The translations under genes and the position numbers were made by a program. Positions 54,386 through 62,713 of a stretch of 64,000 nt of DNA are shown piece after piece. Numbering within the stretch: the stretch's first letter is position 1; the number at the start of each line of letters is the position of its first letter. The notes under the pieces are model-generated. The model was given only the letters and a program-made list of their open reading frames with translations, made no database searches and was not told the DNA's origin. The stretch comes from DASWJZ01 sp963846475 (GTDB lineage Bacteria > Pseudomonadota > Alphaproteobacteria > Rhizobiales > Afifellaceae): assembly GCA_963846475.1 (NCBI GenBank), contig CAWJVZ010000004.1, positions 1,240,001-1,304,000 of the forward strand, read 5' to 3'.

Positions 54386-54737
54386 CAGCTGCCCCGGTAG
54401 GTGGAGTAGCCGTAAGGCGAGAGGAGCAGCGGCACGTGGTAATGCGCCGCCGGGTCGGCGATGCCGAAGCGGATCACCACCTGGTCCAAAAATTTCGGCT
54501 CGGGCAAGTCGAGACCGAGCCGGTCGAAATAGGCACCCGCCTCGAAGACCAGCTCGTATGTTCCCGCCGTGAGCGCGTCGCCGTCCAGGAGCGGGCGCGT
54601 CGCAGCGTCCGTCCGCATTTGTCACGGCGCTCGCTAGCCGCCGGCCCAATCCGGCCGTCCCGGTAGAGACCGATCGCCAGCCCCGCTGCCGGCTTGCCCT
54701 GCGCCGTGTCCAGAACATGCGTCGTCAGGCGGCCCAT
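54385..54737 (-). CDS. uraH: 5-hydroxyisourate hydrolase (two frameshifts)
   Basis: The transthyretin-like enzyme hydrolysing 5-hydroxyisourate to OHCU, about 115 residues. The N-terminal LTTHVLDTAQGKPAAGLAIG has the catalytic His, the middle reads VTNADGRCDAPLLDGDALTA after repair, and the C-terminal YHVPLLLSPYGYSTYRGS carries the diagnostic YRGS. Extra bases near 54630 and 54595 shift the frame. It precedes xdhA on the minus strand and is divergent from uraD, so urate oxidation, HIU hydrolysis and OHCU decarboxylation are grouped here. Confidence 0.85.
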
Positions 54738-54849
54738 GCAAGACTCCCGGCCGGGGCAGAGCCGCGTTCAACCTTGTCACTCATGCCGCCAATATGCTCC
54801 CAAGGCCTCTGCGCGGCAAAGGGGCTGGATCGAAAGTGCGGGAGCAGAA

Positions 54850-55387
54850 ATGACGCAGGCGTCCGTAAAACAGCGTTTCGACCTGGCGCCGCGCGACATG
54901 TCGCGCCAGGAGTTCGTCGCCCGCTTCGGCGGCGTCTACGAGCATTCGCCGTGGATCGCCGAGGCACTCTTCGATCGCGGCCTGACTGCGGCCGAGGATA
55001 CACCCGAAGGCCTTGCAGCGGCGCTGGCGGCGGTGCTTGCTTCCGCCGGCGAGGATGCAAAGCTCGCGCTGATCCGCGCCCACCCGGATCTTGCCGGGCG
55101 GGCGGCCATCGCCGGCGACCTTACCGCCGCGTCGAAATCCGAGCAGGCTGGCGCCGGCCTCGACCGCTGCACGCCCGAGGAATACCGGCGATTCCAGGAG
55201 CTGAACGAGGCCTACAAGCGGAAATTCGGCTTCCCCTTCATTCTTGCCGTTGCCGGCAAGTCTCGCCACGACATCCTCGCCGCCTTCGAGGCGCGCATCG
55301 AGAACGACTCGCGACACCGAGTTCCGCACCGCGCTGGCCGAGATCGACGCAATCGCTCGGCTGAGATTGCAAGCAATGGCATTGTGA
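54850..55387 (+). CDS. uraD: 2-oxo-4-hydroxy-4-carboxy-5-ureidoimidazoline decarboxylase (one frameshift)
   Basis: An all-helical OHCU decarboxylase giving S-allantoin, about 178 residues. ATG 54850 has GGAG six bases upstream. The motifs are FVARFGGVYEHSPWIAEALF with the catalytic His, LIRAHPDLAGRAAIAG, LTAASKSEQAGAGLD and FQELNEAYKRKFGFPFILAV. A single extra C near 55310 shifts the end, after which the other frame gives DTEFRTALAEIDAIARLRLQ and a stop at 55387. In the unshifted frame the ORF runs on to 55482 with no family similarity. Confidence 0.88.
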
Positions 55388-55483
55388 GCGCCGCGCTCCT
55401 CCAATATTCTGGCAAAAGCGCAGCGTGCGATTTGCGATCGCGCCGCGCGTGGGATTGGCCGGCACTCGGCTGGGGAGGTTGAT

Positions 55484-55996
55484 ATGCGTGGACGTAATGC
55501 AATCGCACTGTTCGGCGCCGCTTTGCTTGCCCTGCCTCTCGCGGCAGGACAGGCCGCGGCGCAATCCAAGAAAGTGGCGCCTGAGACGCAAACGTCGGAG
55601 GCCGGTGCGTCCGATCTCGAACGCGTCATCAAGATCCTGCAGGACATGGGCTATCGTGCTTCGACGGACAACAGCAGCACGCCGCCGGCGATCGACTCGA
55701 AGTTCGCCGGCATCAATAGCCGCGTCCAGGTGCTGAACTGCGACGAAGGCACGACAAACAATTGCGGCATGCTGCGCTTTCACGCCGGCTTCGACCTGAC
55801 CGACGGGCTGGAGCTGAAGTCCGTCAACGACTGGAACTTGGACAAGTATTTCGGCCGGGCGTATCTCGACGACGAGAACGATCCTCACGTCGATGTCGTG
55901 GTCAGCATGGTCGGCGTCGACGACGACAACATCAAGGATATCGTCGAATGGTGGGAGATCGTGATCTCCGACTTCAAGGAACACATCAACTGGTAG
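55484..55996 (+). CDS. Exported YbjN-domain protein
   Basis: A 170-residue protein with a signal peptide (MRGRNAIALFGAALLALPLA) cut near QAAAQSKK. The mature domain matches YbjN: DLERVIKILQDMGYRASTD, RVQVLNCDEGTTNNCGMLRF with a Cys pair, LKSVNDWNLDKYFGRAYLDD and a C-terminal EWWEIVISDFKEHINW. YbjN proteins resemble type III secretion chaperones and affect motility or stress, without a settled mechanism. It is separated from uraD by 96 bp, so probably has its own promoter. Confidence 0.8.
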   Translation: MRGRNAIALFGAALLALPLAAGQAAAQSKKVAPETQTSEAGASDLERVIKILQDMGYRASTDNSSTPPAIDSKFAGINSRVQVLNCDEGTTNNCGMLRFHAGFDLTDGLELKSVNDWNLDKYFGRAYLDDENDPHVDVVVSMVGVDDDNIKDIVEWWEIVISDFKEHINW

Positions 55997-56204
55997 GCCG
56001 AACCTCGCAATGCCTGTTCCGGCCCTGCGGTGAGGGCCGGATCGAACCTTAGCGCTGCCTGTTCCCCTTGCTCCCGCAGCGCGGCAACTTCTTCCGATAG
56101 GCCTGGCTCCATTGCGAACGCGCCGGGTCTAGTCCGACACGATTGCGGTTGACCCGGCGTATATCTCGGGGTTCGGATGCGCCGGCAACCGCTAACGAGG
56201 CTTC

Positions 56205-57466
56205 ATGGCCGAATATTCGATCTGGTCGGTCCTCAGGCACGGGCTGACCGGCAACAAGGGCTGGAAGCCGACCTGGCGCAAGGCGGAGCCGAAGCCTTCC
56301 TACGACGTGATCGTCGTGGGCGGCGGCGGCCATGGGCTCGCCACCGCCTTCTACCTCGCCAAGGAGCACGGCATCCGCAACGTCGCGCTCCTGGAGCGCG
56401 GCTGGATCGGCCAGGGAAATGTCGGCCGCAACACGACGATCGTGCGCTCCAACTACCTCCTCGACGAGAACGCGCATTTCTACGAGTGGAGCCTGAAGCT
56501 TTGGGAGGGGCTGAGCCAGACGCTCGACTACAACGTCATGTTCTCGCAGCGCGGCGTGCTGAACCTCGCCAACACCCCGGCGCAGCTCGACCAGCATGCG
56601 CAGCGCGGCAACGCCATGCGGCTGAACGGCATCGACGCCGAGCTGCTGACGCCGGAGGATATCGCCAAACTCTGCCCCGGGCTGGATCTTAGCCGGCAAG
56701 GCGCGCTTCCCGGTGGTCGGCGGCCTGCTGCAGCCGCGCGCCGGCACCGCGCGCCACGACGCGGTGGCCTGGGGCTTCGCCCATGCGGCCGACCGGCTTG
56801 GCGTCGACATCATCGAGAACTGCGAGGTCACCGGCTTCCTCAAGGAGGGCGAGCGCATCGTCGGCGTGGAGACCAGCCGCGGCGCCATCCGCGCGCCGAA
56901 AGTCGGCGTCGCCGTCGCCGGCATGACGTCGGAGGTGATGCGCAAGGCCGGCGTCGCAAAAACTGCCGATCGAGAGCCACATTCTGCAGGCTTTCGTCAC
57001 CGAGCCGCTGAAGCCGCTCATCCATTGCGTCGTCACCTTCGGCGCCGGGCACATGTACGTGTCGCAGTCCGACAAGGGCGGCCTCGTCTATGGCGGCAAC
57101 CTCGACTACTACAATTCCTACGCGCAGCGCGGCAACCTGCCCATCGTGCACGAGGTGGCGAGCGAGCTCCTCGCCGTCTTCCCCAATGTCGGCAAGGTGC
57201 GGCTTCTGCGAAGCTGGGGCGGCATCATGGACATGTCGATGGACGGCAGCCCGATCATCACGACCGGGCCTCTCCCCGGCCTCTACCTGAATTGCGGCTG
57301 GTGCTACGGCGGCTTCAAGGCGACGCCCGGCTCCGGCTGGTGCTTCGCCTGGACCATCGCCAACGACGAGCCGCATCCGCTCAACGCCGCCTTCACGCTG
57401 GAGCGCTTCCATCAGGGCCGCCCGATCGACGAGAAGGGCGCCGGGCCGACGCCCCGGCTGCACTAG
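56205..57466 (+). CDS. soxB: Sarcosine oxidase beta subunit (two frameshifts)
   Basis: The FAD/FMN-binding catalytic beta subunit, about 419 residues. The dinucleotide motif VIVVGGGGHGLATAFYLAKE follows an N-terminal SVLRHGLTGNKGW hallmark; GRNTTIVRSNYLLDENAHFY marks the active-site region. Extra bases near 56695 and 56960 shift the frame, and the text resumes as PVVGGLLQPRAGTARHDAVA and LPIESHILQAFVTEPLKPLI. The C-terminus has NCGWCYGGFKATPGSGWCFA. It demethylates sarcosine to glycine, passing the methyl group to tetrahydrofolate. First gene of soxBDA. Confidence 0.9.
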
Positions 57467-57474
57467 GTTTCCAG

Positions 57475-57750
57475 ATGCTGATCCCCTGCCCCGTCTGCGG
57501 CCTTCGCGACCACGGCGAATTCACCTATGGCGGCGATGCGACGATCGTCCGTCCGGATGTCGCCGACGGCGACGCGGCGCATTGGGCCGCCTACGTCTAC
57601 GACCGCAACAATCCGCGCGGCACGCACCAGGAATACTGGCATCATGTGCATGGCTGCCGGCACTGGATGGTCGTGATGCGCGACACGCAGACCCACGACG
57701 TAGCCGGCGCGAAGCTGGTCGGCCCCTGGGCCAAGCGCGGCAGGCGCTGA
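57475..57750 (+). CDS. soxD: Sarcosine oxidase delta subunit
   Basis: A 91-residue zinc-binding subunit. The CPVCGLRDHGEFTYGGDA start is diagnostic, with HEYWHH-like QEYWHHVHGCRHWMVVMRDT holding the other zinc ligands (His and Cys). ATG at 57475, eight bases after soxB. The stop overlaps soxA by one base (TGATG). No break in this small gene. Confidence 0.92.
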   Translation: MLIPCPVCGLRDHGEFTYGGDATIVRPDVADGDAAHWAAYVYDRNNPRGTHQEYWHHVHGCRHWMVVMRDTQTHDVAGAKLVGPWAKRGRR

Positions 57751-60700
57751 TGGCCGGCTACCGCCTGCCGCGCGGCGGCACACGGATCGACCGCTCGCGG
57801 CCGCTCCGCTTCTCCTTCGACGGCAGCAGCGATCGGCGGCTTTTCCGGCGATACGGTTGCGTCGGCCTTCCTCGCCTCAGGCCGCACCCTGGTCGCCCGC
57901 TCCTTCAAATATCACCGCCCGCGCGGCATCTGATTCCGCCGGTTCGGAAGAGCCGAACGCGCTGGTGACGCTCGGCACTCGCGCGGCCACCGAGCCGAAC
58001 GCCAAGGCGACGATCGTCGATGCCGCCGACGGCCTGGTCGTCAGAAGCCAGAATGCCTGGCCGTCGCTTTCCACCGATTTCGGCGCGGTGAACGGCCTCT
58101 TCTCGCCTTTCTTCGCCGCCGGCTTCTACTACAAGACCTTCATCGGCCCGTTCCGCGGCGCCTGGATGCTCTACGAGCCGTTCATCCGCCGCGCGGCCGG
58201 CCTCGGCAAGGCAAGCTTCGAGCCCGATCCCGACCGCTACGAGACGGCGCACGCCTTCTGCGACGTGCTTGTCGTAGGCGGCGGCCCAGCCGGGCTGTCG
58301 GCGGCTCTGGCTGCCGGTCGCGCCGGTGCCCGCGTCATCCTATGCGACGAGAACGCCGGCGCTCGGGCGGCGCGCTCGACCTGGAAGACGGCATCGGCGG
58401 GCGGCGATCCGGCGGAATGGCTCTTCGCCACGCACTTCCGCGCTGGCTGCGCTCGCCAACGTCCGCCTGATGCCGCGCACCAACGTCTACGGCTATTACG
58501 ACGACAACGTCCTCGGCGCAGTGGAGCAGCTGTCGCGCACTGCGGGCGCCGCCGCAACGCGCCAGCGGCACTGGCGCATCCAGGCGCGAGCGCGTCGTCT
58601 TGGCCGCCGGTGCGCATCGAGCGGCCCTTCGTTTTCCCCGGCAACGACACGCCCGGCGTCATGCTGGCCGGCGCCGGCTCTTGCTTATGCGCGCCGCTAC
58701 GGCGTCTCGGTCGGCCGCGAGGTCGTGGTCTTCACCAACAATGACGAGCGGCTGGCGGCGCGCGGCGGCGCTGTCGCGTGCCGGCGTGCCCGTCCGCGCC
58801 GTCGTCGATCCGCCGCTCCGAGATGCCAAGCCGCGCCGCCGCCGACCTCTCCGAGAGCCGGGACCGAGTTCCTCACCGGTCAAGTCGTCACTGCCGCGCG
58901 CGGCGGCAAGGCGCTGAAATCGCTCCGGGTCGAGGTTTTCGACGCCGCCACCGGCCATGTCTCGGGCGCCGCGCGCGAGCTCGCCTGCGACGCGCTGCTC
59001 GTCGCCGCCGGCTGGAACCCGCTCATCCATCTCGCCAGCCAGGCCGGCGGCCCGCCGGTCTATGACGAGGCGTTGGCCGCCTTTCTGCCCGGAGAGCCGC
59101 GTGAGGCCTGGGCGGCGGCGGGCGCCATGCAGGGCACTTTCGCCGCGGCCGAAGCCGCGGAAGAAGGCGCCACGGCCGGCGAGAATGCTGCTCGTGCGCT
59201 CGGCTTCGAGCCCCAGGCGAGGCAAGCAGCTCAGGCCTCTTCTCCCCTGCGTCGCGGCCGGGCTCCCGACAATATCCACCCCCTCTTCGAGATCCCCGCC
59301 AAAGGAAAGGCTTTCGTCGACCTGCAGAACGACGTGACTGCGTCGGATGTCCGCCTCGCCCGCCAGGAAGGCTTTGAATTCGTCGAGCACCTCAAGCGCT
59401 ACACGACGCTCGGCATGGCGGCCGATCAGGGCAAGACCTCCAACCTGAACGGCCTGACGATCCTCGCCGACGCCCGCGGCCTCCCCGATCCCGGCGGTCG
59501 GCACGACGCGCTTCCGCCCGCCCTACAATCCGGTCAGCCTCGGCGCGCTGGTCGGGCGCGCACGCGGCGGCCATCTCGCAGCCGCTCCGCCGCACGCCGC
59601 TCCACGACTGGCACGTCAGGCGCCGGCGCGCGAGATGATCAATGTCGGCCTGTGGCAGCGTCCGCGCGTCTATGCCCGCCCCGGCGAGACGCCTGGAGCA
59701 GGCCTATGTGCGCGAGGCGCGCGCCGTGCGCGCTTCCGTCGGCATCACCGACGTCTCCACGCTCGGCAAGATCGACGTGCAGGGGCCGGACGCGGCGACA
59801 TTCCTCGACCGCGTCTATACCAACACCTTCTCCACCTTGCCGGTCGGCAAGGCGCGCTACGGGCTGATGCTGCGCGACGACGGCTTTCTCTTCGACGACG
59901 GCACGACCTGGCGGCTCTCCGACACCCGCTACCTGATGACGACCACGACGGCCAACGCGGCGCTCGTCATGCAGCATCTGGAGATGCTGCTCGCCGATCG
60001 CCTGGCCGGAGCTGAAGGTCTCGCTCGCCTCGCTCACCGACCACTGGGCCGGCAGTCGCCGTCTCCGGGCCGAACAGCCGCGCTCTGCTCGAACGAGCGC
60101 TGGACGACATCGACATGGGCGACGCGGCACTGCCCATGATGGGCGTGACGCGCCGGCCACCTCGCCGGCATCCGCGTGCTGGTCGCGCGGCTCTCCTTCT
60201 CCGGCGAGCGCGCCTACGAGGTCTATTGCGGCGCCGATTACGCCGTCGCCGTCTGGGAGCGGCTGCTGCGAAGCGGGCGCCGCTTTCGACGTCGTCCCCT
60301 ACGGCCTGGAAGCGCTCGGCACGCTCGCATCGAGAAGGGCCACGTCACCGGCGCGGAGATCGACGGCCGCACCACGGTCCACGATCTCGGCCTCGAAAAG
60401 ATGTTCTCGATGAAGAAGGATTTCGTCGGCAAGCCGCTGGCGCTCCGGCCCGCTCTCACCGATCCCGGCCGCAAGCAGCTGGTCGGGCTGAAATCGCTCG
60501 ACGGCAAGCCGGTGCTGGCCGGCGCGCACCTGGTTGCCGGCGCGGATGCGAACGATCCCGGCCGTTCGCAAGGGCACGTCACCGCCATGTGCTACAGCCC
60601 GGCGCTGGAGGCCTATATCGCGCTGGCGCTACTGGAGCGCGGACGCGCAGCGCCACGGCGAGACGCTCTCCGCCGCCGATCCGCTGCGCGGCGCGCATGG

Positions 60701-60762
60701 CCCGGTCGAGGTCGTCGGACCCCTGCTTCGTCGACAAGGACGGGAGCCGCATGCATGGCTGA
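57750..60762 (+). pseudogene. soxA: Sarcosine oxidase alpha subunit (many frameshifts)
   Basis: The roughly 1000-residue alpha subunit. The visible parts are the N-terminal GYRLPRGGTRIDRSRPLRFS ferredoxin-like domain, LVVGGGPAGLSAALAAGRAG (NAD-binding), EFVEHLKRYTTLGMAADQGK then TSNLNG. The C-terminal aminomethyltransferase-like domain shows ITDVSTLGKIDVQGPDAATF, LRIEKGHVTGAEIDGRTTVH and GPCFVDKDGSRMHG. More than ten single-base breaks occur from about 57835 to 60715, many of them extra bases, plus at least one local region (58440-58900) that is hard to read. The paralogue at 62706 is intact in the visible part. It binds tetrahydrofolate and shuttles the methyl group. Confidence 0.8.
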
Positions 60763-60767
60763 GCGCC
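60753..60767. repeat. 15-bp imperfect direct repeat, left copy (soxA/soxG junction)
   Basis: GCATGGCTGAGCGCC, matching 61491-61505 at 14 of 15 positions. It contains a start codon at 60755 in the overlap position expected for soxG. The second copy is the actual soxG start, so 738 bp appear inserted between the two. Confidence 0.6.
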
Positions 60768-60874
60768 TTGGTATTCTCGGCGCTGAGAATTCTGACGTGC
60801 AGCGCTCCTCGCCTTGCGCTAGCTTGGCTGGCCCGATCCCGGATCGGAGAATACAGGGAGGCGTCTACCCATGA
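60755..60874 (+). CDS. Possible leader ORF formed at the displaced soxG start
   Basis: A 39-residue frame (MAERLGILGAENSDVQRSSP...) starting inside the soxA stop region and ending on the ATGA of the next gene, which would couple translation from soxA to the inserted gene. It shares its first codons with soxG and then diverges. No domain. It may be no more than a remnant. Confidence 0.3.
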   Translation: MAERLGILGAENSDVQRSSPCASLAGPIPDRRIQGGVYP

Positions 60875-61296
60875 GAATGTTCCAGCTTTGCGCAGCGACG
60901 GCGTTCACCTTTCTGGCTGCTTCGGCGGCGCTCGGCGGCCAAAGCGCCAGCCTTGTCAGGATGGACGGCGTGGGCGGCCTCGAAATCATTCAGGCGCACA
61001 GCTCGTGTCATCAAAACGTGCGCACTCATAACGGCGCCTATCCCCAACATAGCCATAAGCAGTCAAACTGCGCCATGGTGATCGTGGGTGGCGGTGGCGG
61101 TGGCGGTGGCGGCGGTGGCGGCGGCAATAATGACTGCCACGCCAATGTGCAGAGGCACTGGGTCCCCGGATATGGGAGCGTGTGGCACCGCCACCAGGGC
61201 AACCAGTGCCACGTCCACCTATACGAGTCGCAGGGCGGACCAACTCCGGGCATCGGCGGGTGTATCCAGGTCGGACCCCTCGTCGTCTGCCAATAA
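60871..61296 (+). CDS. Exported Cys/His-rich protein with duplicated motif and poly-Gly linker
   Basis: A 141-residue protein with GGGAGG ten bases before ATG 60871. A signal peptide (MRMFQLCAATAFTFLAASAA) is followed by two similar modules: CHQNVRTHNGAYPQHSHKQS plus NC, and CHANVQRHWVPGYGSVWHRH plus QGNQC. Both share the order CHxNV, H, Y, HxH, C. Thirteen glycines encoded by GGC/GGT repeats join them. The spacing of His and Cys suggests metal binding in the periplasm or outside; a C-terminal CIQVGPLVVC pair may form a disulfide. It sits between soxA and soxG, where no gene is usual. I do not recognise a family. Confidence 0.65.
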   Translation: MRMFQLCAATAFTFLAASAALGGQSASLVRMDGVGGLEIIQAHSSCHQNVRTHNGAYPQHSHKQSNCAMVIVGGGGGGGGGGGGGNNDCHANVQRHWVPGYGSVWHRHQGNQCHVHLYESQGGPTPGIGGCIQVGPLVVCQ

Positions 61297-61313
61297 GGAT
61301 TCTCGAGAAGCCT

Positions 61314-61353
61314 GTATCCGGCCGGCAGAGGACGTACCACGCCGGCCGGATAC
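61314..61353. other. Perfect 13-bp inverted repeat after the Cys/His-rich gene
   Basis: GTATCCGGCCGGC and GCCGGCCGGATAC with a 14-base loop. No T run follows, so it is a stable hairpin rather than a standard terminator; it may protect mRNA ends or bind a protein before soxG. Confidence 0.7.
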
Positions 61354-61490
61354 TTCACCTCGACGAACTTGCGATTGTCGCGCGGCGGTGCCAGCTCGTA
61401 ACAGGAGCCTCTTTGCTTCCTCGCAAGCTCTGTGGGACCGGGCCGCTTTGGCTGTCCCGATCTTTAGACCCTTTCGCACCGAAGAGAGAC

Positions 61491-61505
61491 GCATGGCCGA
61501 GCGCC
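61491..61505. repeat. 15-bp imperfect direct repeat, right copy (soxG start)
   Basis: GCATGGCCGAGCGCC, one mismatch from 60753-60767. It holds the soxG start codon at 61493. Confidence 0.6.
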
Positions 61506-62065
61506 GTTCCGCCCTTGCCCATCTGCCTCCGCTCGCCCCGGCCGAGGCGCGCGTCAGCCTGAGCGAGAGGCGGCCCGCCTCGCTCCTGCAGGTCGCCGCC
61601 TGGCCCGACACGCTTGCCGCGGTGAAGGCAGTCATAGGCGAGCTGCTGGGCTTGGGCGTTCCGCCGCTCGGAACCGCCGTAGCGGACCCCAACCTGACGA
61701 TTGCGGCGATCGCCCCGGGCCGCTTCCTCATCGCCGGTATTGCGCCCGATCTCGCCCCGCGGCTGGAAGCTGCGCTGCCCTCCGAGGACGCTGCCGTGAC
61801 CGATCTTTCGCATGGCAGGGTGATCCTGAGCCTCAAGGGCAGCGCGGCGTCTGAACTGCTGGCCAAGGGCGTTGCGCTCGACCTCCATCCCGCCGCCTTC
61901 CCGCCCGGCCGCGTCGCCCAGACCGCCATCCATCACGTCGACGTGCTGCTGCACCGCCGTTCTGCGGACTCGTTCGACCTCTGGATGCTCAGGGGCTTTG
62001 CCGAGGCCTTGGCCGAATGGCTCGTCGACGCAGGGCTGGAGTTCGGAGTCGCGGTCGAGCGCTGA
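61493..62065 (+). CDS. soxG: Sarcosine oxidase gamma subunit
   Basis: A 190-residue gamma subunit with GAGAGA seven bases upstream of ATG 61493. The MAERRSALAHLPPL start, SLLQVAAWPDTLAAVKAVIG and the C-terminal SFDLWMLRGFAEALAEWLVD match SoxG, including its resemblance to the GcvT-like fold. It is separated from soxA by about 730 bp holding another gene and a hairpin. The stop is 15 bp from the end of the convergent second locus. Confidence 0.85.
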   Translation: MAERRSALAHLPPLAPAEARVSLSERRPASLLQVAAWPDTLAAVKAVIGELLGLGVPPLGTAVADPNLTIAAIAPGRFLIAGIAPDLAPRLEAALPSEDAAVTDLSHGRVILSLKGSAASELLAKGVALDLHPAAFPPGRVAQTAIHHVDVLLHRRSADSFDLWMLRGFAEALAEWLVDAGLEFGVAVER

Positions 62066-62080
62066 GCGCGCTCCGCGATC

Positions 62081-62713
62081 TCAGCCGATCGTCAACGTCT
62101 CGCCCTTGACCGGCGCCTGCTCCGGCACGCCCCATTCCCGGCCCGCATCGGCGAGGAGGCACCAGAAATAGTCGGCCATCGACCAGCGCACAAAAAGCCT
62201 GAACACCGGCCCGCCTTCCACGCCGTCGTCCCCGATTTGCCAGATCGTCGCATTGGCGCGCCCGAAAACGGAGCCCGTGACCATGCCGACGCGGAAGGCG
62301 CGCGAATGCAGGTCCAGCGTGGTCAGCTTCATCAGGAGCTCGCGCGCCCGCGGCCCCGCCACCTCGACGATCGTGTAGTAGTCGCTGACCTCGACGAGCT
62401 GGTGGTGCGTGCCGGCGAGCACTGCCAGAGCTTCGCGCGAGCGCAACTCCGCCTCGCCCGGCGCGGTGACGAGCATCCATTCGTCCGGTCCCATCCACAG
62501 GAATGAGGTCTCGCCGTTGGTCGAGCTTGTCGACGGGTCGAACGGCAGACCCAGGCCGAGCGCCACCCTGAGCCGCTCCACCGCCTCGTGCGGATCGGCG
62601 CGCAGGATGAATTTGCCGAGGAACGGCCGCTCAGCAATGCGCACGCCCTCGCTTGCGATTGCCGCGCGGTGCGCCAGCGGCGAGCGGCGGACCGGAGGCG
62701 CGACCTCAGGCAT
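62081..62713 (-). CDS. soxG: Sarcosine oxidase gamma subunit, second locus
   Basis: A 210-residue gamma subunit unlike the one at 61493. It has RRSPLAHRAAIASEGVRIAE, LGKFILRADPHEAVERLRVA, FLWMGPDEWMLVTAPGEAEL and a long C-terminal FRLFVRWSMADYFWCLLADA. The ATG at 62713 overlaps the stop of the second soxA. Larger than SoxG1 and only distantly similar, so this locus represents another clade of heterotetrameric oxidase. Intact. Confidence 0.88.
   Translation of the reverse strand: MPEVAPPVRRSPLAHRAAIASEGVRIAERPFLGKFILRADPHEAVERLRVALGLGLPFDPSTSSTNGETSFLWMGPDEWMLVTAPGEAELRSREALAVLAGTHHQLVEVSDYYTIVEVAGPRARELLMKLTTLDLHSRAFRVGMVTGSVFGRANATIWQIGDDGVEGGPVFRLFVRWSMADYFWCLLADAGREWGVPEQAPVKGETLTIG

Noticed and set aside
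61083..61130. GGC/GGT triplet run as a CRISPR or minisatellite array
   Set aside because: It is an in-frame poly-Gly codon run without spacers; no CRISPR array or cas gene is seen in the window.
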